DNA of 32,911 nucleotides, taken from positions 1-32,911 of the forward strand of contig SEEL01000039.1 in assembly GCA_004144345.1 (NCBI GenBank), given 5' to 3'. The notes beneath the pieces were generated by a model. It saw nothing but the letters and a program-made list of their open reading frames with translations, searched no databases and was not told the origin of the DNA. The stretch is from Hyphomicrobiales bacterium (lineage in GTDB: Bacteria; Pseudomonadota; Alphaproteobacteria; Rhizobiales; Devosiaceae). The first letter of the stretch is position 1, and each line of letters opens with the position of its first letter. The translations under genes and the position numbers were made by a program. This document shows positions 9,089-18,300 of the stretch, in pieces.

Positions 9089-10018
9089 ATGCTCGCAGAC
9101 CAACGCATAGAGACGCTGACCCGGCATCCCGCCGAAGTGGTGGTCCCGCAGAAGGGCCGCTCGCTGTGGATGGACGCAGGCCGCCGTTTCATGCGCAACC
9201 GCGCGGCGCTCGCCAGCCTGATCGTGCTGCTCTGCGTCGTGGCCTTCACCTTCATCGGGCCGTTCTTTGCCCGCTGGTCAATTGAAAAGATCGACTGGAC
9301 GGTGGTGGGCAGCGTGCTCGCCAAGGGCTTCCCCTCGATCGAGACCGGGCACTTCTTCGGCACTGACGAAGTGGGCCGCGACCTCTATTCGCGCGTCATC
9401 CAGGGCACGCAGGTGTCGCTGATGGTGGGCATTGTCGGCTCAACCATCGCGGTCATCGTCGGCACGATCTACGGCGCCATCGCCGGCTATTTCGGCGGCC
9501 GGCTCGACAGCATCATGATGCGCCTCGTCGATATCATCTATTCGATCCCCTACATGTTCATCCTGATCCTGCTGCTGATCATCTTCGGCCGCTCGTTCAT
9601 CATGCTGTTCGTGGGCATCGGGCTGGTGTCGTGGCTTGGCATGTCGCGCGTGGTGCGCGGGCAGACGCTGACGCTGAAGAACCGCGAGTTCGTCGAAGCG
9701 GCGATCGCCACCGGCGCGACACCGCTGACGGTGATCTTCCGCCACATCGTGCCCAATCTGCTGGGCATCGTGGCGATCTATGCGACGCTGCTGATCCCCG
9801 AGATGATCTTGCTCGAGAGCTTCATCTCGTTCCTCGGGCTTGGCGTCCAGGAACCGAACACGTCGCTCGGCGCGCTGATCAGCGAGGGCGCCCGCACCAT
9901 GCAATATGGCACGATCTGGCAGCTGCTGTTCCCGCTCGCCTTCTTCGTGGTCATCCTGTTCACCTTCTTCTTCGTCGGCGACGGCCTCCGCGACGCGCTC
10001 GACCCCAAGGACCGCTGA
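9089..10018 (+). CDS. oppC: oligopeptide ABC transporter permease, OppC type
   Basis: The 309-residue second permease has the OppC_N segment at its N-terminus (FMRNRAALASLIVLLCVVAF, the first helix), the characteristic FGTDEVGRDLYSRVIQGTQVSL sequence split across the start of the transport domain, and an EAA-like loop at about 206-225 (AIATGATPLTVIFRHIVPN). It ends with a helix and the common DGLRDALDPKDR tail. Its TGA overlaps the oppD ATG by one base (10016-10020), a sign of coupled translation. Confidence 0.92.
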   Translation: MLADQRIETLTRHPAEVVVPQKGRSLWMDAGRRFMRNRAALASLIVLLCVVAFTFIGPFFARWSIEKIDWTVVGSVLAKGFPSIETGHFFGTDEVGRDLYSRVIQGTQVSLMVGIVGSTIAVIVGTIYGAIAGYFGGRLDSIMMRLVDIIYSIPYMFILILLLIIFGRSFIMLFVGIGLVSWLGMSRVVRGQTLTLKNREFVEAAIATGATPLTVIFRHIVPNLLGIVAIYATLLIPEMILLESFISFLGLGVQEPNTSLGALISEGARTMQYGTIWQLLFPLAFFVVILFTFFFVGDGLRDALDPKDR

Positions 10019-11004
10019 TGGCGCCCGTACTTACCGTCAAGGACCTCAACGTCCGCTTTGCCCTGCATCACTCGACCGTGACGGCGGTGAACGATCTCAA
10101 CTTCACGCTCGAAGCCGGCGAGACGCTGGCGGTGGTGGGCGAGAGCGGCTCGGGCAAGAGCCAGGCCTTCATGTCGCTGATGGGCCTGCTCGCCAAGAAC
10201 GGCACGGTCACCGGCGAAGCGCTGATGGGCGATGTGAATCTGCTGGCGTTGAGCAAGCCGGCGCTGAACGAATATCGCGGCCGCGATATCGCGATGATCT
10301 TCCAGGACCCGATGACGTCGCTGAACCCGGCGCTGAGGATCAAGACGCAGCTCGCCGAAGTGCTGGTGCGGCACAAGGGGCAGGACCAGAAGACGGCCGA
10401 GCGCCATGCGGTGGAAATGCTGGAGCGCGTCGGCATCCCCGAACCCGCCAAGCGCGCCGAATCCTATCCGCACCAGATGTCGGGCGGCATGCGGCAGCGC
10501 GTGATGATCGCGATGGCGCTGTTGTGCCAGCCCAAGATCCTGATCGCGGACGAGCCGACGACGGCGCTCGACGTGACGGTGCAGGCGCAGATGCTGGATC
10601 TGTTCCGCACGCTGACCAATGATTTCGGCACGTCGCTGGTGATGATCACGCACGATCTCGGCGTCGTCGCCGGCATCGCCGACCGGATGATGGTGATGTA
10701 TGCCGGCCGCTCGGTGGAGAAGGGCACGGTCGACGAGCTGTTCTACGATCCGCGCCACCCCTATACGCTGGGCCTGCTGACCTCGACGCCGCATGTCGAG
10801 GAGCGCTCGCGCCGGCTCAACCCCATTACCGGTTCGCCGCCCAACATCGAGCATCTGCCGCGCGGCTGCTCGTTCCATCCGCGCTGCGCTTTCCGTTTCG
10901 AGCGCTGCTTCGCCGAAGTGCCGCCGCTGCGCGAGCTCGAGAATGGGCGGGCCAAGGCCTGCCACTATGAAGACAAGCTCGTCTATGAGGAGAGCGCCGC
11001 ATGA
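10018..11004 (+). CDS. oppD: oligopeptide ABC transporter ATP-binding protein, OppD type
   Basis: This 328-residue ATPase powers peptide import. Walker A is GESGSGKS (41-48), the Q-loop is in [11 protein letters not shown], the signature is MSGGMRQRV and Walker B is [11 protein letters not shown], followed by the H-loop His in MITHDLG. The C-terminal oligopeptide-ATPase extension has the Cys motif [17 protein letters not shown]. The ATG at 10018 overlaps the oppC stop; longer in-frame starts run inside oppC and are rejected. Its own stop overlaps the oppF start (ATGA at 11001). Confidence 0.93.
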   Translation: MAPVLTVKDLNVRFALHHSTVTAVNDLNFTLEAGETLAVVGESGSGKSQAFMSLMGLLAKNGTVTGEALMGDVNLLALSKPALNEYRGRDIAMIFQDPMTSLNPALRIKTQLAEVLVRHKGQDQKTAERHAVEMLERVGIPEPAKRAESYPHQMSGGMRQRVMIAMALLCQPKILIADEPTTALDVTVQAQMLDLFRTLTNDFGTSLVMITHDLGVVAGIADRMMVMYAGRSVEKGTVDELFYDPRHPYTLGLLTSTPHVEERSRRLNPITGSPPNIEHLPRGCSFHPRCAFRFERCFAEVPPLRELENGRAKACHYEDKLVYEESAA

Positions 11005-12023
11005 GCACCAACCAGGGCGAGCTGCTGCGCATCGACAATCTCAGCAAGAGCTTTTCCATCGGCGGCGGGCTGTTCTCGAAGCCGCTCAAGCTCAAGGCGC
11101 TGCAGGACATTTCGTTCTCGATCCAGCGCGGCGAGACGCTGGGCATCGTGGGCGAGAGTGGCTGCGGCAAGTCGACGCTTGGCCGCTGCATCCTGCAGCT
11201 GCTGAAGCCGGATACGGGCCGCGTGCTGTGGCTTGGCACTGACCTCGCGGCGCTGCCGGGCGAAGAGATGCGCAAGCGGCGGCGGGATCTGCAGATCATC
11301 TTCCAGGACCCGCAGGCGTCGCTCAATCCGCGCATGACGGTGGGCGAGATCGTCGCCGATCCGCTGCGCTCGCTGATGCCGGAACTGAGCGCCGCGGCGC
11401 GCCGGCAGCGCGTCATGGAAATGATGGAAGCGGTGGGGCTGCAGCCCGAAATGATCAACCGCTATCCGCACGAATTCTCGGGCGGGCAGGCGCAGCGTAT
11501 CGGCATCGCCCGGGCGCTGATCACCGAACCGAAGCTGATCGTATGCGACGAGCCGGTGTCGGCGCTCGACGTGTCGATCCAGGCGCAGATCCTGAACCTG
11601 CTGAGCGAGCTCAAGGAGCAGTTCGGGCTGACGCTGGTGTTCATCTCGCACAACCTCTCGGTGGTGCGGCATGTGTCGGACCGGATCCTCGTGCTCTATC
11701 TGGGGCGCATGGTGGAGCTGTCGACCGGCGACGACCTCTATGAGGACGCCAAGCACCCCTATACGAAGGCGCTGCTGACGGCGGTGCCGATCCCCGATCC
11801 GAAGCGGGCGCGACAACGCAATATCGATGCGCTGACGGGCGAAATCCCGTCGCCGATCAATCCGCCCTCGGGCTGCACGTTCCGGACGCGCTGCCGCTAC
11901 GCGATCGATCTGTGCGCCCAGAAGCGGCCGCCGCTCGAGGACCTCGATTCGGGACGGCTGGTGGCCTGCCATCGCTGGCGCGAGATCGACGAGATGGCCG
12001 GGATGGGGTCTTCCCCGGCCTGA
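11001..12023 (+). CDS. oppF: oligopeptide ABC transporter ATP-binding protein, OppF type
   Basis: The 340-residue partner ATPase of OppD has Walker A GESGCGKS, the Q-loop IFQDPQASLNPRM, signature FSGGQAQRIGIARAL, Walker B IVCDEPVSALD and the H-loop in FISHNLSV. Together they match OppF/DppF proteins, including the C-terminal extension PSGCTFRTRCRYAIDLC. ATG overlaps the oppD stop by four bases. It is the last gene of the operon; a hairpin at 12046-12063 follows. Confidence 0.93.
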   Translation: MSTNQGELLRIDNLSKSFSIGGGLFSKPLKLKALQDISFSIQRGETLGIVGESGCGKSTLGRCILQLLKPDTGRVLWLGTDLAALPGEEMRKRRRDLQIIFQDPQASLNPRMTVGEIVADPLRSLMPELSAAARRQRVMEMMEAVGLQPEMINRYPHEFSGGQAQRIGIARALITEPKLIVCDEPVSALDVSIQAQILNLLSELKEQFGLTLVFISHNLSVVRHVSDRILVLYLGRMVELSTGDDLYEDAKHPYTKALLTAVPIPDPKRARQRNIDALTGEIPSPINPPSGCTFRTRCRYAIDLCAQKRPPLEDLDSGRLVACHRWREIDEMAGMGSSPA

Positions 12024-12045
12024 GCTTTCCTGTGCTCTGTCCAAA

Positions 12046-12063
12046 CGAGCCTGAGTAGGCTCG
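12046..12063. terminator. bidirectional hairpin between convergent oppF and regulator gene
   Basis: CGAGCCT (12046-12052) pairs perfectly with AGGCTCG (12057-12063) across a GAGT loop. On the minus strand it is followed by TTTGG. It lies between two convergent genes, so a terminator acting on both is plausible, but the T-run is short. Confidence 0.5.
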
Positions 12064-12090
12064 CTTGGCCAATTGCGTAGGCCCCGTCGC

Positions 12091-12591
12091 CTAGCTAGAG
12101 CTGGCTTCACTATCGCTGCGACGCCGCCTGGCGTCGCCGGGGGCGGCCTTGCGGCGGCGATCGGGGCCGGCATAGGCATCCGCTTCAACGAACGCACGAG
12201 GCGCCTGCTGCAGGCCCTCCAGGCGCTGCCGGATATGGGCCGCCGAAAACGGCTTGCGCAGGAATTCTGTGACCCCGGCATCGCGGGCGGCGGCGATCAT
12301 GCGGGCGTCAGGCCCGGCGGCCATCATGATGACCGGCGTCAGGCGGTTGGGGTGGCCCTCGGCATGGCGCAGAGCGCGGATCAGGCTGAAATCGTCGCCA
12401 CCGGCCAATTGCTCGTCCATCAGCACCAGAGCGAAGGCGCGGCGGCCGAGCTCGGCGGCGATCTGGGAGGGCTCGATCATCGCCTCGGCGGGCCGAATCC
12501 TGAGGCTGTGCAGCATCGCCACCACCAGCGCCGCCATATGGGACGAGGGGTCGGCGACCAGGACATGCAGTTTCGGGTCGAAGCCGGACAT
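12091..12591 (-). CDS. single-domain response regulator (CheY-like receiver)
   Basis: The 166-residue protein is a receiver domain (about 8-128) with no output domain. The acidic pocket residue is Asp14 (VLVADPSS), the phospho-acceptor is Asp59 (LVLMDEQLAGGD) and the conserved Lys is 113 (FLRKPF). The usual switch Ser/Thr position in strand 4 is Ala91. The tail holds AGPDRRRK, a motif seen at the end of many alphaproteobacterial receivers, then an Arg/Ser-rich end. No histidine kinase is nearby, so its partner is unknown. It is convergent with oppF. The ATG at 12589-12591 has no obvious ribosome site. Confidence 0.85.
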   Translation of the reverse strand: MSGFDPKLHVLVADPSSHMAALVVAMLHSLRIRPAEAMIEPSQIAAELGRRAFALVLMDEQLAGGDDFSLIRALRHAEGHPNRLTPVIMMAAGPDARMIAAARDAGVTEFLRKPFSAAHIRQRLEGLQQAPRAFVEADAYAGPDRRRKAAPGDARRRRSDSEASSS

Positions 12592-12698
12592 GGGGTGGAT
12601 TTCTGCCCTGAAACGGCTTGCCGGGATGTTAATCGGGGACTGCGAAGCTTACGCAGTGTGCAAGGGTGCGACGTGGGGTGCAAACTGGCCCGGAAGCG

Positions 12699-12727
12699 TT
12701 GACAGGCGGCGTTTTAGGCTCTATTCA
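12699..12727 (+). promoter_or_regulatory. strong sigma-70-type promoter of rpmJ
   Basis: TTGACA (12699-12704) is a consensus -35 and TATTCA (12722-12727) a good -10 at exactly 17 bp. Predicted transcription start is near 12734, giving a leader of about 49 nt before the rpmJ ATG. Confidence 0.8.
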
Positions 12728-12742
12728 CCCGGCCAATCCAAG

Positions 12743-12762
12743 GGCGCGCGGCGCCTCTTTTT
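12743..12762 (+). promoter_or_regulatory. terminator-like hairpin in the rpmJ leader (possible attenuator)
   Basis: GGCGC (12743-12747) pairs with GCGCC (12751-12755) across a 3-nt loop and is followed by TCTTTTT (12756-12762). It lies between the predicted transcription start and the start codon. The next gene upstream is on the other strand, so it would terminate only rpmJ transcripts. Confidence 0.5.
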
Positions 12763-12782
12763 GTTTTGTCCGAGGTTGCACG

Positions 12783-12908
12783 ATGAAAGTCCGCAATTCC
12801 CTTAAGGCCCTGATGGGCCGTCATCGCGCCAACAAGCTGGTTCGCCGGCGCGGCCGCGTCTACATCATCAACAAGGTCGACAAGCGCTTCAAAGCCCGCC
12901 AGGGCTAA
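12783..12908 (+). CDS. rpmJ: 50S ribosomal protein L36, zinc-free type
   Basis: The 41-residue basic protein [24 protein letters not shown] is the alphaproteobacterial form of L36. It lacks the Cys residues of the zinc-binding form, and so resembles the YkgO-type paralogue. It binds 23S rRNA in the large subunit. The ATG at 12783 is chosen by family length; an upstream in-frame start at 12666 would add 39 residues with no homology. It is monocistronic, with its own promoter (12699-12727), leader hairpin and a canonical terminator directly after it. Confidence 0.95.
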   Translation: MKVRNSLKALMGRHRANKLVRRRGRVYIINKVDKRFKARQG

Positions 12909-12933
12909 GCTGCCGCTCGATTTTGAACGGATC

Positions 12934-12957
12934 AGGCCCGCTTCGGCGGGCCTTTTT
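12934..12957 (+). terminator. intrinsic terminator of rpmJ
   Basis: AGGCCCGC (12934-12941) pairs with GCGGGCCT (12946-12953) over a TTCG tetraloop and is followed by TTTT. This is a textbook rho-independent terminator, 26 nt after the stop codon. Confidence 0.93.
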
Positions 12958-13038
12958 GATTCCAGCCGACGGATGGCTGGCAAGACCGGCGTTTCGCTGT
13001 ATCGTCGTCGTCCTCGTCGAGGCCGTGTGGAGGACACG

Positions 13039-13440
13039 ATGCTGGCGTCCGAGGTCATCAAGGTTTCAATCGATCGCCCCTATGCCGAGGTCTACGAGTT
13101 TCTCGCAGACCCGATGAATTTCGCGCGCTGGGCGACGAGTCCCGACGGGCGCATGGAGCCCTTCGGGGGCGGCGACTGGCTGGTGGATCTGCCGCGGGGG
13201 CGGCTGGTGATCCGCTTTGCCCCGCGCAACAATTTCGGCGTGCTGGATTATCAGGTGTTTGCGCCGGGGGAGCCGGGCGGGCCGGTGACGCCGGTGCGGC
13301 TGATCGCCAATGGCGGCGGCTGCGAGCTGATCCTTGTGTGGATGCAGCGGGCCGGCGTGCCGGAAGAGAAATTCAGATCGGATGCCGAGTGGGTGGCATC
13401 CGACCTGCAGAGGCTGAAGACGCTGCTCGAGGGCGGTTAG
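13039..13440 (+). CDS. SRPBCC-like (START-type fold) small protein
   Basis: The 133-residue protein begins MLASEVIKVSIDRPYAEVYE and continues FLADPMNFARWA, the typical start of polyketide-cyclase/SRPBCC proteins (strand, then two helices with FxxDPxxxxxW). These bind a hydrophobic ligand in a deep pocket; the ligand here is unknown. A C-terminal helix (about 110-130) fits the fold. The ATG at 13039 has GGAGG at 13029-13033, five bases upstream, which decides it over the longer in-frame start at 12973. Its stop overlaps the stop of the convergent dipeptidase gene. Confidence 0.75.
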   Translation: MLASEVIKVSIDRPYAEVYEFLADPMNFARWATSPDGRMEPFGGGDWLVDLPRGRLVIRFAPRNNFGVLDYQVFAPGEPGGPVTPVRLIANGGGCELILVWMQRAGVPEEKFRSDAEWVASDLQRLKTLLEGG

Positions 13441-14837
13441 GCGCCGAGCGCGGCAAGGATGCGGATCCAGGAGCGGATACCCTTGCGATAGCTGGTGAGG
13501 CTGTACTTCTCGTTGGGCGAGTGGATGCGGTCGTCGTCGAGCGCGTAGCCGATGAGCAGCGTGTCGAGCCCGAGGATGCGCTTGAAATCACCAGCGACGG
13601 GGATGGAGCCGCCGGAGCCGCGCAGCACCGCCTGCTTGCCCCATTCGGCGCTGAGGGCCTCGCGCGCCTGCTGGAGGTGGACGCCGGTGGTCGGCACGCT
13701 GATGGCGGGGCTGCCGCCATGCTCCTTGAAGGTGACCTTGCAATCGGCCGGGAGGCGCGCCTGCACATGGGCGCGGAAGGCGGCGCGGATCTTGTCGGGG
13801 TCCATGCGCGAGACGAGGCGGAAGCTGATCTTGGCGCTGGCCTTGGCCGGGATGACGGTCTTGAAGCCTTCGCCGGTATAGCCGCCGATCATGCCGTTGA
13901 TCTCGCAGGTGGGGCGCGACGCGATCTGCTCGAGCACCGAGCGGTTCTGCTCGCCGGCGGGGATGGAGAGGCCGACGGCGCGCAGATATTTGTCGCCGTC
14001 GAAGCCGAGCTGGCGCCAGCTTTCGGCGGTGATGTCGTCGAGCTCATCCACATCGTCGTAGAAGCCGGCAATGGCAACCGAGCCATCCGGGTTGCGGAGG
14101 CTGGTGATGATCTCGGCCAGCACCTGGTTGGGGTTGCGCGCGGCATTGCCGTAGCCGCCCGAGTGCAGGTCCATGGCCGCAGCGGTGATCTCGATCTCTT
14201 CGCCGACGAGGCCGCGCAGCATGGTGGTGACGCAGGGGGTCGTGGGGTCGAGCATATCGGTGTCGCAAACGAGGGCGACGTCGGCGCTCAGTTCATCCTG
14301 CACCGATTTGAGGAAGGGCACGAGGTTCTTGGAACCAGACTCTTCCTCGCCTTCAAGGCAGAACTTCACATTGACGGGCAGCGTGCCGGTGATGGCGCGC
14401 AGGGCCCGGCAGGCCTCGATGAAGGTCAGCATCTGACCCTTGTCGTCAGACGAGCCGCGGGCGGTGAGGAAGGTCTCGCCATTGGGCTGCTTGACCGGCG
14501 TGAGGGTGAACGGATCGGTGTTCCACAATTCGATCGGATCGACCGGCTGGACGTCGTAATGGGCGTAGAAGACGGCGGTCGGACCGTCGACGGCGGGACC
14601 ATGCGCGATGACGACGGGATGGCCGGGCGTCGGGCGGGCGGAGGCGTCGTAGCCTTCGGACTGCAGATCGGCGACGAGCCAGTCGGCGGCGCGCCGGCAT
14701 TCGGCGGCATAGGCCGGGTCGGTGGAAATCGACTTGATGGCGATCAGATCGGTAAGGCGCGCCAGCGACTGGTCGATATGGGCATCGGCATAAGCGAGGG
14801 CGGCGTCGAGGTGGGCGGGTGAAACGGGCATGATCAC
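13437..14837 (-). CDS. M20-family dipeptidase (metallopeptidase)
   Basis: The 466-residue cytosolic enzyme belongs to the M20 dinuclear zinc peptidases, close to the dipeptidase/carnosinase group. Zinc and catalytic residues are visible: His93 and Asp95 in FYAHYDVQP, Asp132 in RGSSDDKGQM, the acid pair Glu165-Glu166 in LEGEEESGS, an Asp in CDTDM and the late His in RIHSPNEKYSL. The middle lid domain contains HSGGYGN. A role in hydrolysing peptides imported by the nearby Opp system is plausible but is only inferred from proximity. MIM at the start offers two ATGs (14837 and 14831) with no clear ribosome site. The 3' ends of this gene and the SRPBCC gene overlap by four bases. Confidence 0.9.
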   Translation of the reverse strand: MIMPVSPAHLDAALAYADAHIDQSLARLTDLIAIKSISTDPAYAAECRRAADWLVADLQSEGYDASARPTPGHPVVIAHGPAVDGPTAVFYAHYDVQPVDPIELWNTDPFTLTPVKQPNGETFLTARGSSDDKGQMLTFIEACRALRAITGTLPVNVKFCLEGEEESGSKNLVPFLKSVQDELSADVALVCDTDMLDPTTPCVTTMLRGLVGEEIEITAAAMDLHSGGYGNAARNPNQVLAEIITSLRNPDGSVAIAGFYDDVDELDDITAESWRQLGFDGDKYLRAVGLSIPAGEQNRSVLEQIASRPTCEINGMIGGYTGEGFKTVIPAKASAKISFRLVSRMDPDKIRAAFRAHVQARLPADCKVTFKEHGGSPAISVPTTGVHLQQAREALSAEWGKQAVLRGSGGSIPVAGDFKRILGLDTLLIGYALDDDRIHSPNEKYSLTSYRKGIRSWIRILAALGA

Positions 14838-14948
14838 GTCCGGAGTTGCGGTTGATCGGGCTTAGCGCCGCCGCCGCCCGAGGGCAAGCGCGGCAGGTTC
14901 ACAAGGGGTGGGTGTGGGCGGAGGGGCCTTCGCGCGGTGGTTGCTTGC

Positions 14949-14996
14949 CCCACCCTCATCCGGGCTTCGCCCACCTTCTCCCATCAAGGGAGAAGG
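14949..14996. repeat. extragenic repeat with 9-bp hairpin
   Basis: CCTTCTCCC (14974-14982) pairs perfectly with GGGAGAAGG (14988-14996) over a 5-nt loop, preceded by a CCCTCATCCGG-type segment. This is the form of a dispersed intergenic repeat seen in many Hyphomicrobiales. It is part of the 549-base gene-free stretch 14838-15386. Confidence 0.6.
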
Positions 14997-15112
14997 CAAT
15001 GGAGCCGCAGACGCCCAGCCGGAGGAGAGGAGGACTCTCAATGGAGCCACGCGCATGAGCCCGCAGCAGGGGTGGGGGACTCACCAGGACAGACTTCATT
15101 CTCGATGGGGCC

Positions 15113-15187
15113 GAACAGCCCCCCACCCAGCTGCGCTAGCTCGCCATGCTCGCAAGCTTCGCTACCCTCCCCACACGGGGGAGGGAT
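15113..15187. repeat. second extragenic repeat, different family
   Basis: CCCTCCCC (15165-15172) pairs with GGGGAGGG (15178-15185). It is preceded by an AGCT-rich stretch with several CGCTAGC/GCAAGCTTCGC-type elements. It resembles another dispersed repeat of the group. The rest of 14838-15386 shows no gene; the last 100 bases must contain the promoter of the next gene, but I see no convincing -35/-10. Confidence 0.5.
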
Positions 15188-15386
15188 AACCGTGCTGACT
15201 TCACCATAGATCAACCGCGAGAGGCGCAGCTGCCGGGCGAGTCGGGCTTTGGGCTGAATGCGGGCTGAACCAAAACGAAATTTTAGGCGTGAAGCCCGGT
15301 TGGGGCTGTGGTAACAAGCGGGTGCGGAAGTTCACGCTGGCGAAGCGCGTGGACTTGGGGCGAACACTGGCAAGGGAGATGCCATC

Positions 15387-18300
15387 GTGTCGCTATCCAA
15401 TTGGACTTCCAAGCACTTCCTTCTCGCAGCACTGGCCGCCGCAATGGCGGTTGCGCCGCCGCTGGGCCTTGCCGGCGCCCGCGCCGCCGAGCCGGTTTTT
15501 GCAGCCGGCCAACCGATCATCACCGGCTTTCCCGGCGTGCTGCTGAGCGAGGATGTCCCAGACGGGGCCGATCCACTCGACTACACTTTTATCGACCTCG
15601 ACGGGCAGGCGCTGGCGATCCAGTCGCTGGCGACGACGGAGGTGCCCGAGGGCCAGTTGATCGAGACGCCCGAGGTGTTCGGCGTCACGGCGGCGGATGT
15701 CGGGCTGGTGTTCGGCGTCGCGCTCGACAATGCGCCCGAGACCAGCGGCGCACTGGCGCCCAACATCTATCTCGCGGCAAGTTCGGCCTTCGGCCTCAAC
15801 CTCGTGGTGCCGGATGCCGACGGCAATCCGATGCGCAGCCGTACCGGCGCGCCGGAAGCGAGCTTTGCGCCCGGCCAATGGGGCGGGGCGGGCGGCGAGA
15901 CCGGCTATCCGGGCAGCATCTGGAAGGTCGATGGCACAAGTGGCGAAGTCTCCCTCTTCACCACCATCGTCACCGGCGGCGCCAGCCTGGGCAGCCTCGC
16001 CTTCGATCCCGGCACGCAGCAGTTCTTCGTGTCGGATCTCGACACGGGCATGATCTACCGGCTGGCGCTCGATGGCACGATCATCGACACATTCGACCAT
16101 GGCGTCGACGGCAGGCCGACGCATGAGCTCGAGCCGATCGAGGACGACCTCAGCGTCGCCGACATCACCGATGGGGCGTTCGATACGGCCGAGCCGTCGA
16201 GCTGGGGCTTCACGCAGCCGGAGCGGCGCGTCTATGGCCTCGTGGCGGAGAATGGCCGGCTGTTCTATGCGGCCGGCGCGCAGGTGTGGTCGGTGCGGCT
16301 CAATGACGATGGCAGCTTTGGCGCGCCGCGCTGGGAGCTCGATATCGTGGCGCCCACGGCGAGCGAGATCGCCAGCATTGTGTTCGATTCCAAGGGGCGG
16401 ATGATCCTCGCGCAGCGTGGCGCGACCGTCGGCTCGTATGATTACTCGGTGCTGGCGGAAGCCGGGACCTCGTCGGTGCTGCGCTACAGCCGCGAATTCC
16501 CCGACGATCCGGCGACGCCCGGCACCTGGGTAGAAGAGCCCGACAGCTATGCGATCGGCGTCAGTGCCGAGGGCATGAACGCCAGTGGCGGCATTGCGCT
16601 GGGCTATGGCTTCGACACGGAGAGCAATGCGTATGACGGGGCCTGCGGCACGACGCTGTGGGCCAGCGGCGACACTCTGCGCGACAATCCCGACCTCGAG
16701 CCGCCGCTCGACGGCCCGGCCTATGTGGCGGGCCTGCAGGGCGTGCCGCGCAGCTGGGTGCGGCCGCTGAACGATCCGGCGATGCTGTCGGCGTTCACGG
16801 ATGTCGACGGCAATACCGACGACGATCAGGCGCTGCTCGCGGGCCATGTCGGCGCGGTGGCGATGTGGGCGCCGTGCGCGGGCGGCGAGGCGTTCGTTGC
16901 GCCCGATGAGCCCGATGTGTTCCTGCCGCCGCCCGACTATGTGCCGTCGCCCGATTTCAATCTGACGCTCGAGAAGTGGGCGAGCCCCTATGACTGTTTC
17001 GACGGCGGCGCGAATTGGTGGTGCAATTTCACCATCCGCATCGAGAACACGGGCGACACGCCCTATTGGGGACCGCTGACGATCAGCGACGAGCTGCCCG
17101 ACGGCAATCCCGGCGCGGTGATGAACTTCTGGCCGGCGCCGCCCTGGTCGTGCGGACCGACGGGACCGACCGCGTATGAATGCTCGCGCGGGCCGGTGCT
17201 GCTGTTCCCCGGCGATGGGGTGACGCTGCATGAAGTGGTGCAGCTGCCCAAGGCGCTGGTGGATTATTGCCACATCGCCAATGTGGCGGAGATCGCCTGG
17301 CCGTTCGGCTTCCATGACGACGAGCCGGCCGACGATTTCGACGTGGGCGTGGCCGGCATTGCTGCGCCGGGCTGCGTGCCGCCCGCACCGGGCACAAGCG
17401 ACCTCGTGCTCACCAAGGTGGGCGCGCCGTGGTGCGCGAGCGCCGGCGCCGACTGGGCCTGCAGCTATGTGGTGCAGGTGCAGAACGCCGGGCCGGGCAA
17501 TTACACCGGGCCGATCCAGGTGAAGGACACGCTGGGCGTCAATGCGCCGGCGACGACGCTGGGGCCGTGGGCCTGCGCGCAGGCCGGCCCGGTGCTGACC
17601 TGCGATATCATTGCGGCGCCGGTGAATGTGCCGCCGGGCTGGAGCTCGGCCTTCGTGGTGACGGCCAAGATCAAGAAGACGGGCACGCCACCGGTCTGCG
17701 ACCTCGACAACAAGGCCAATATCAGCGTGCCGGTGGGCGGGCCCACCAATACCGACGGCAGCAATGACTTCGACAGTGCCACGGCGAACATCCCGGTGCT
17801 CGGCTGCCTGTTGCCGCAACCGCATCCCGACCTCCAGGCGAAGAAGCAGGGGCTGGGCTGCGGGGCGTTCTTCAGCGGCTGGTATTGCGAATGGAAGATC
17901 ACGATCACCAATGTGGGGCCGAACCCCTATATCGGCTCGCTGCACTTCAAGGATGAATCGATCGGCGCGGTGGCCAATACGCTGCCCTCGGTCGCGGCCT
18001 ATTGCGCCGGGACGCCCACAGCGGTGGACTGCAACCCGGTGGGGCCAGTGCTGTACGCGCCGGGCGTGCCGCATGCGCTGACGTTCTACACGCTCTACAA
18101 TGGCGGGCCGGAGGTCTGTTCCGCCAACAATACGCTGACGATTGTCGATCCGAGCCCGGGCTCGCCGCTGAACCCGGCGGGCAATGATTCGGCGACGGTG
18201 AACCAGGCGATCCCCAACCCGGCCTGCGCCGGGCTGCCGGTGCTCAACATCACCAAGACGGCCAAGGGCTGTGCGTCGGATCCGAGCAGTCCCGACTGGC

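Noticed and set aside
14846-15209. Small plus- and minus-strand frames between the dipeptidase and the large exported protein
   Set aside because: They follow repeat hairpins and give low-complexity Pro/Arg/Gly sequences without a plausible ribosome site.
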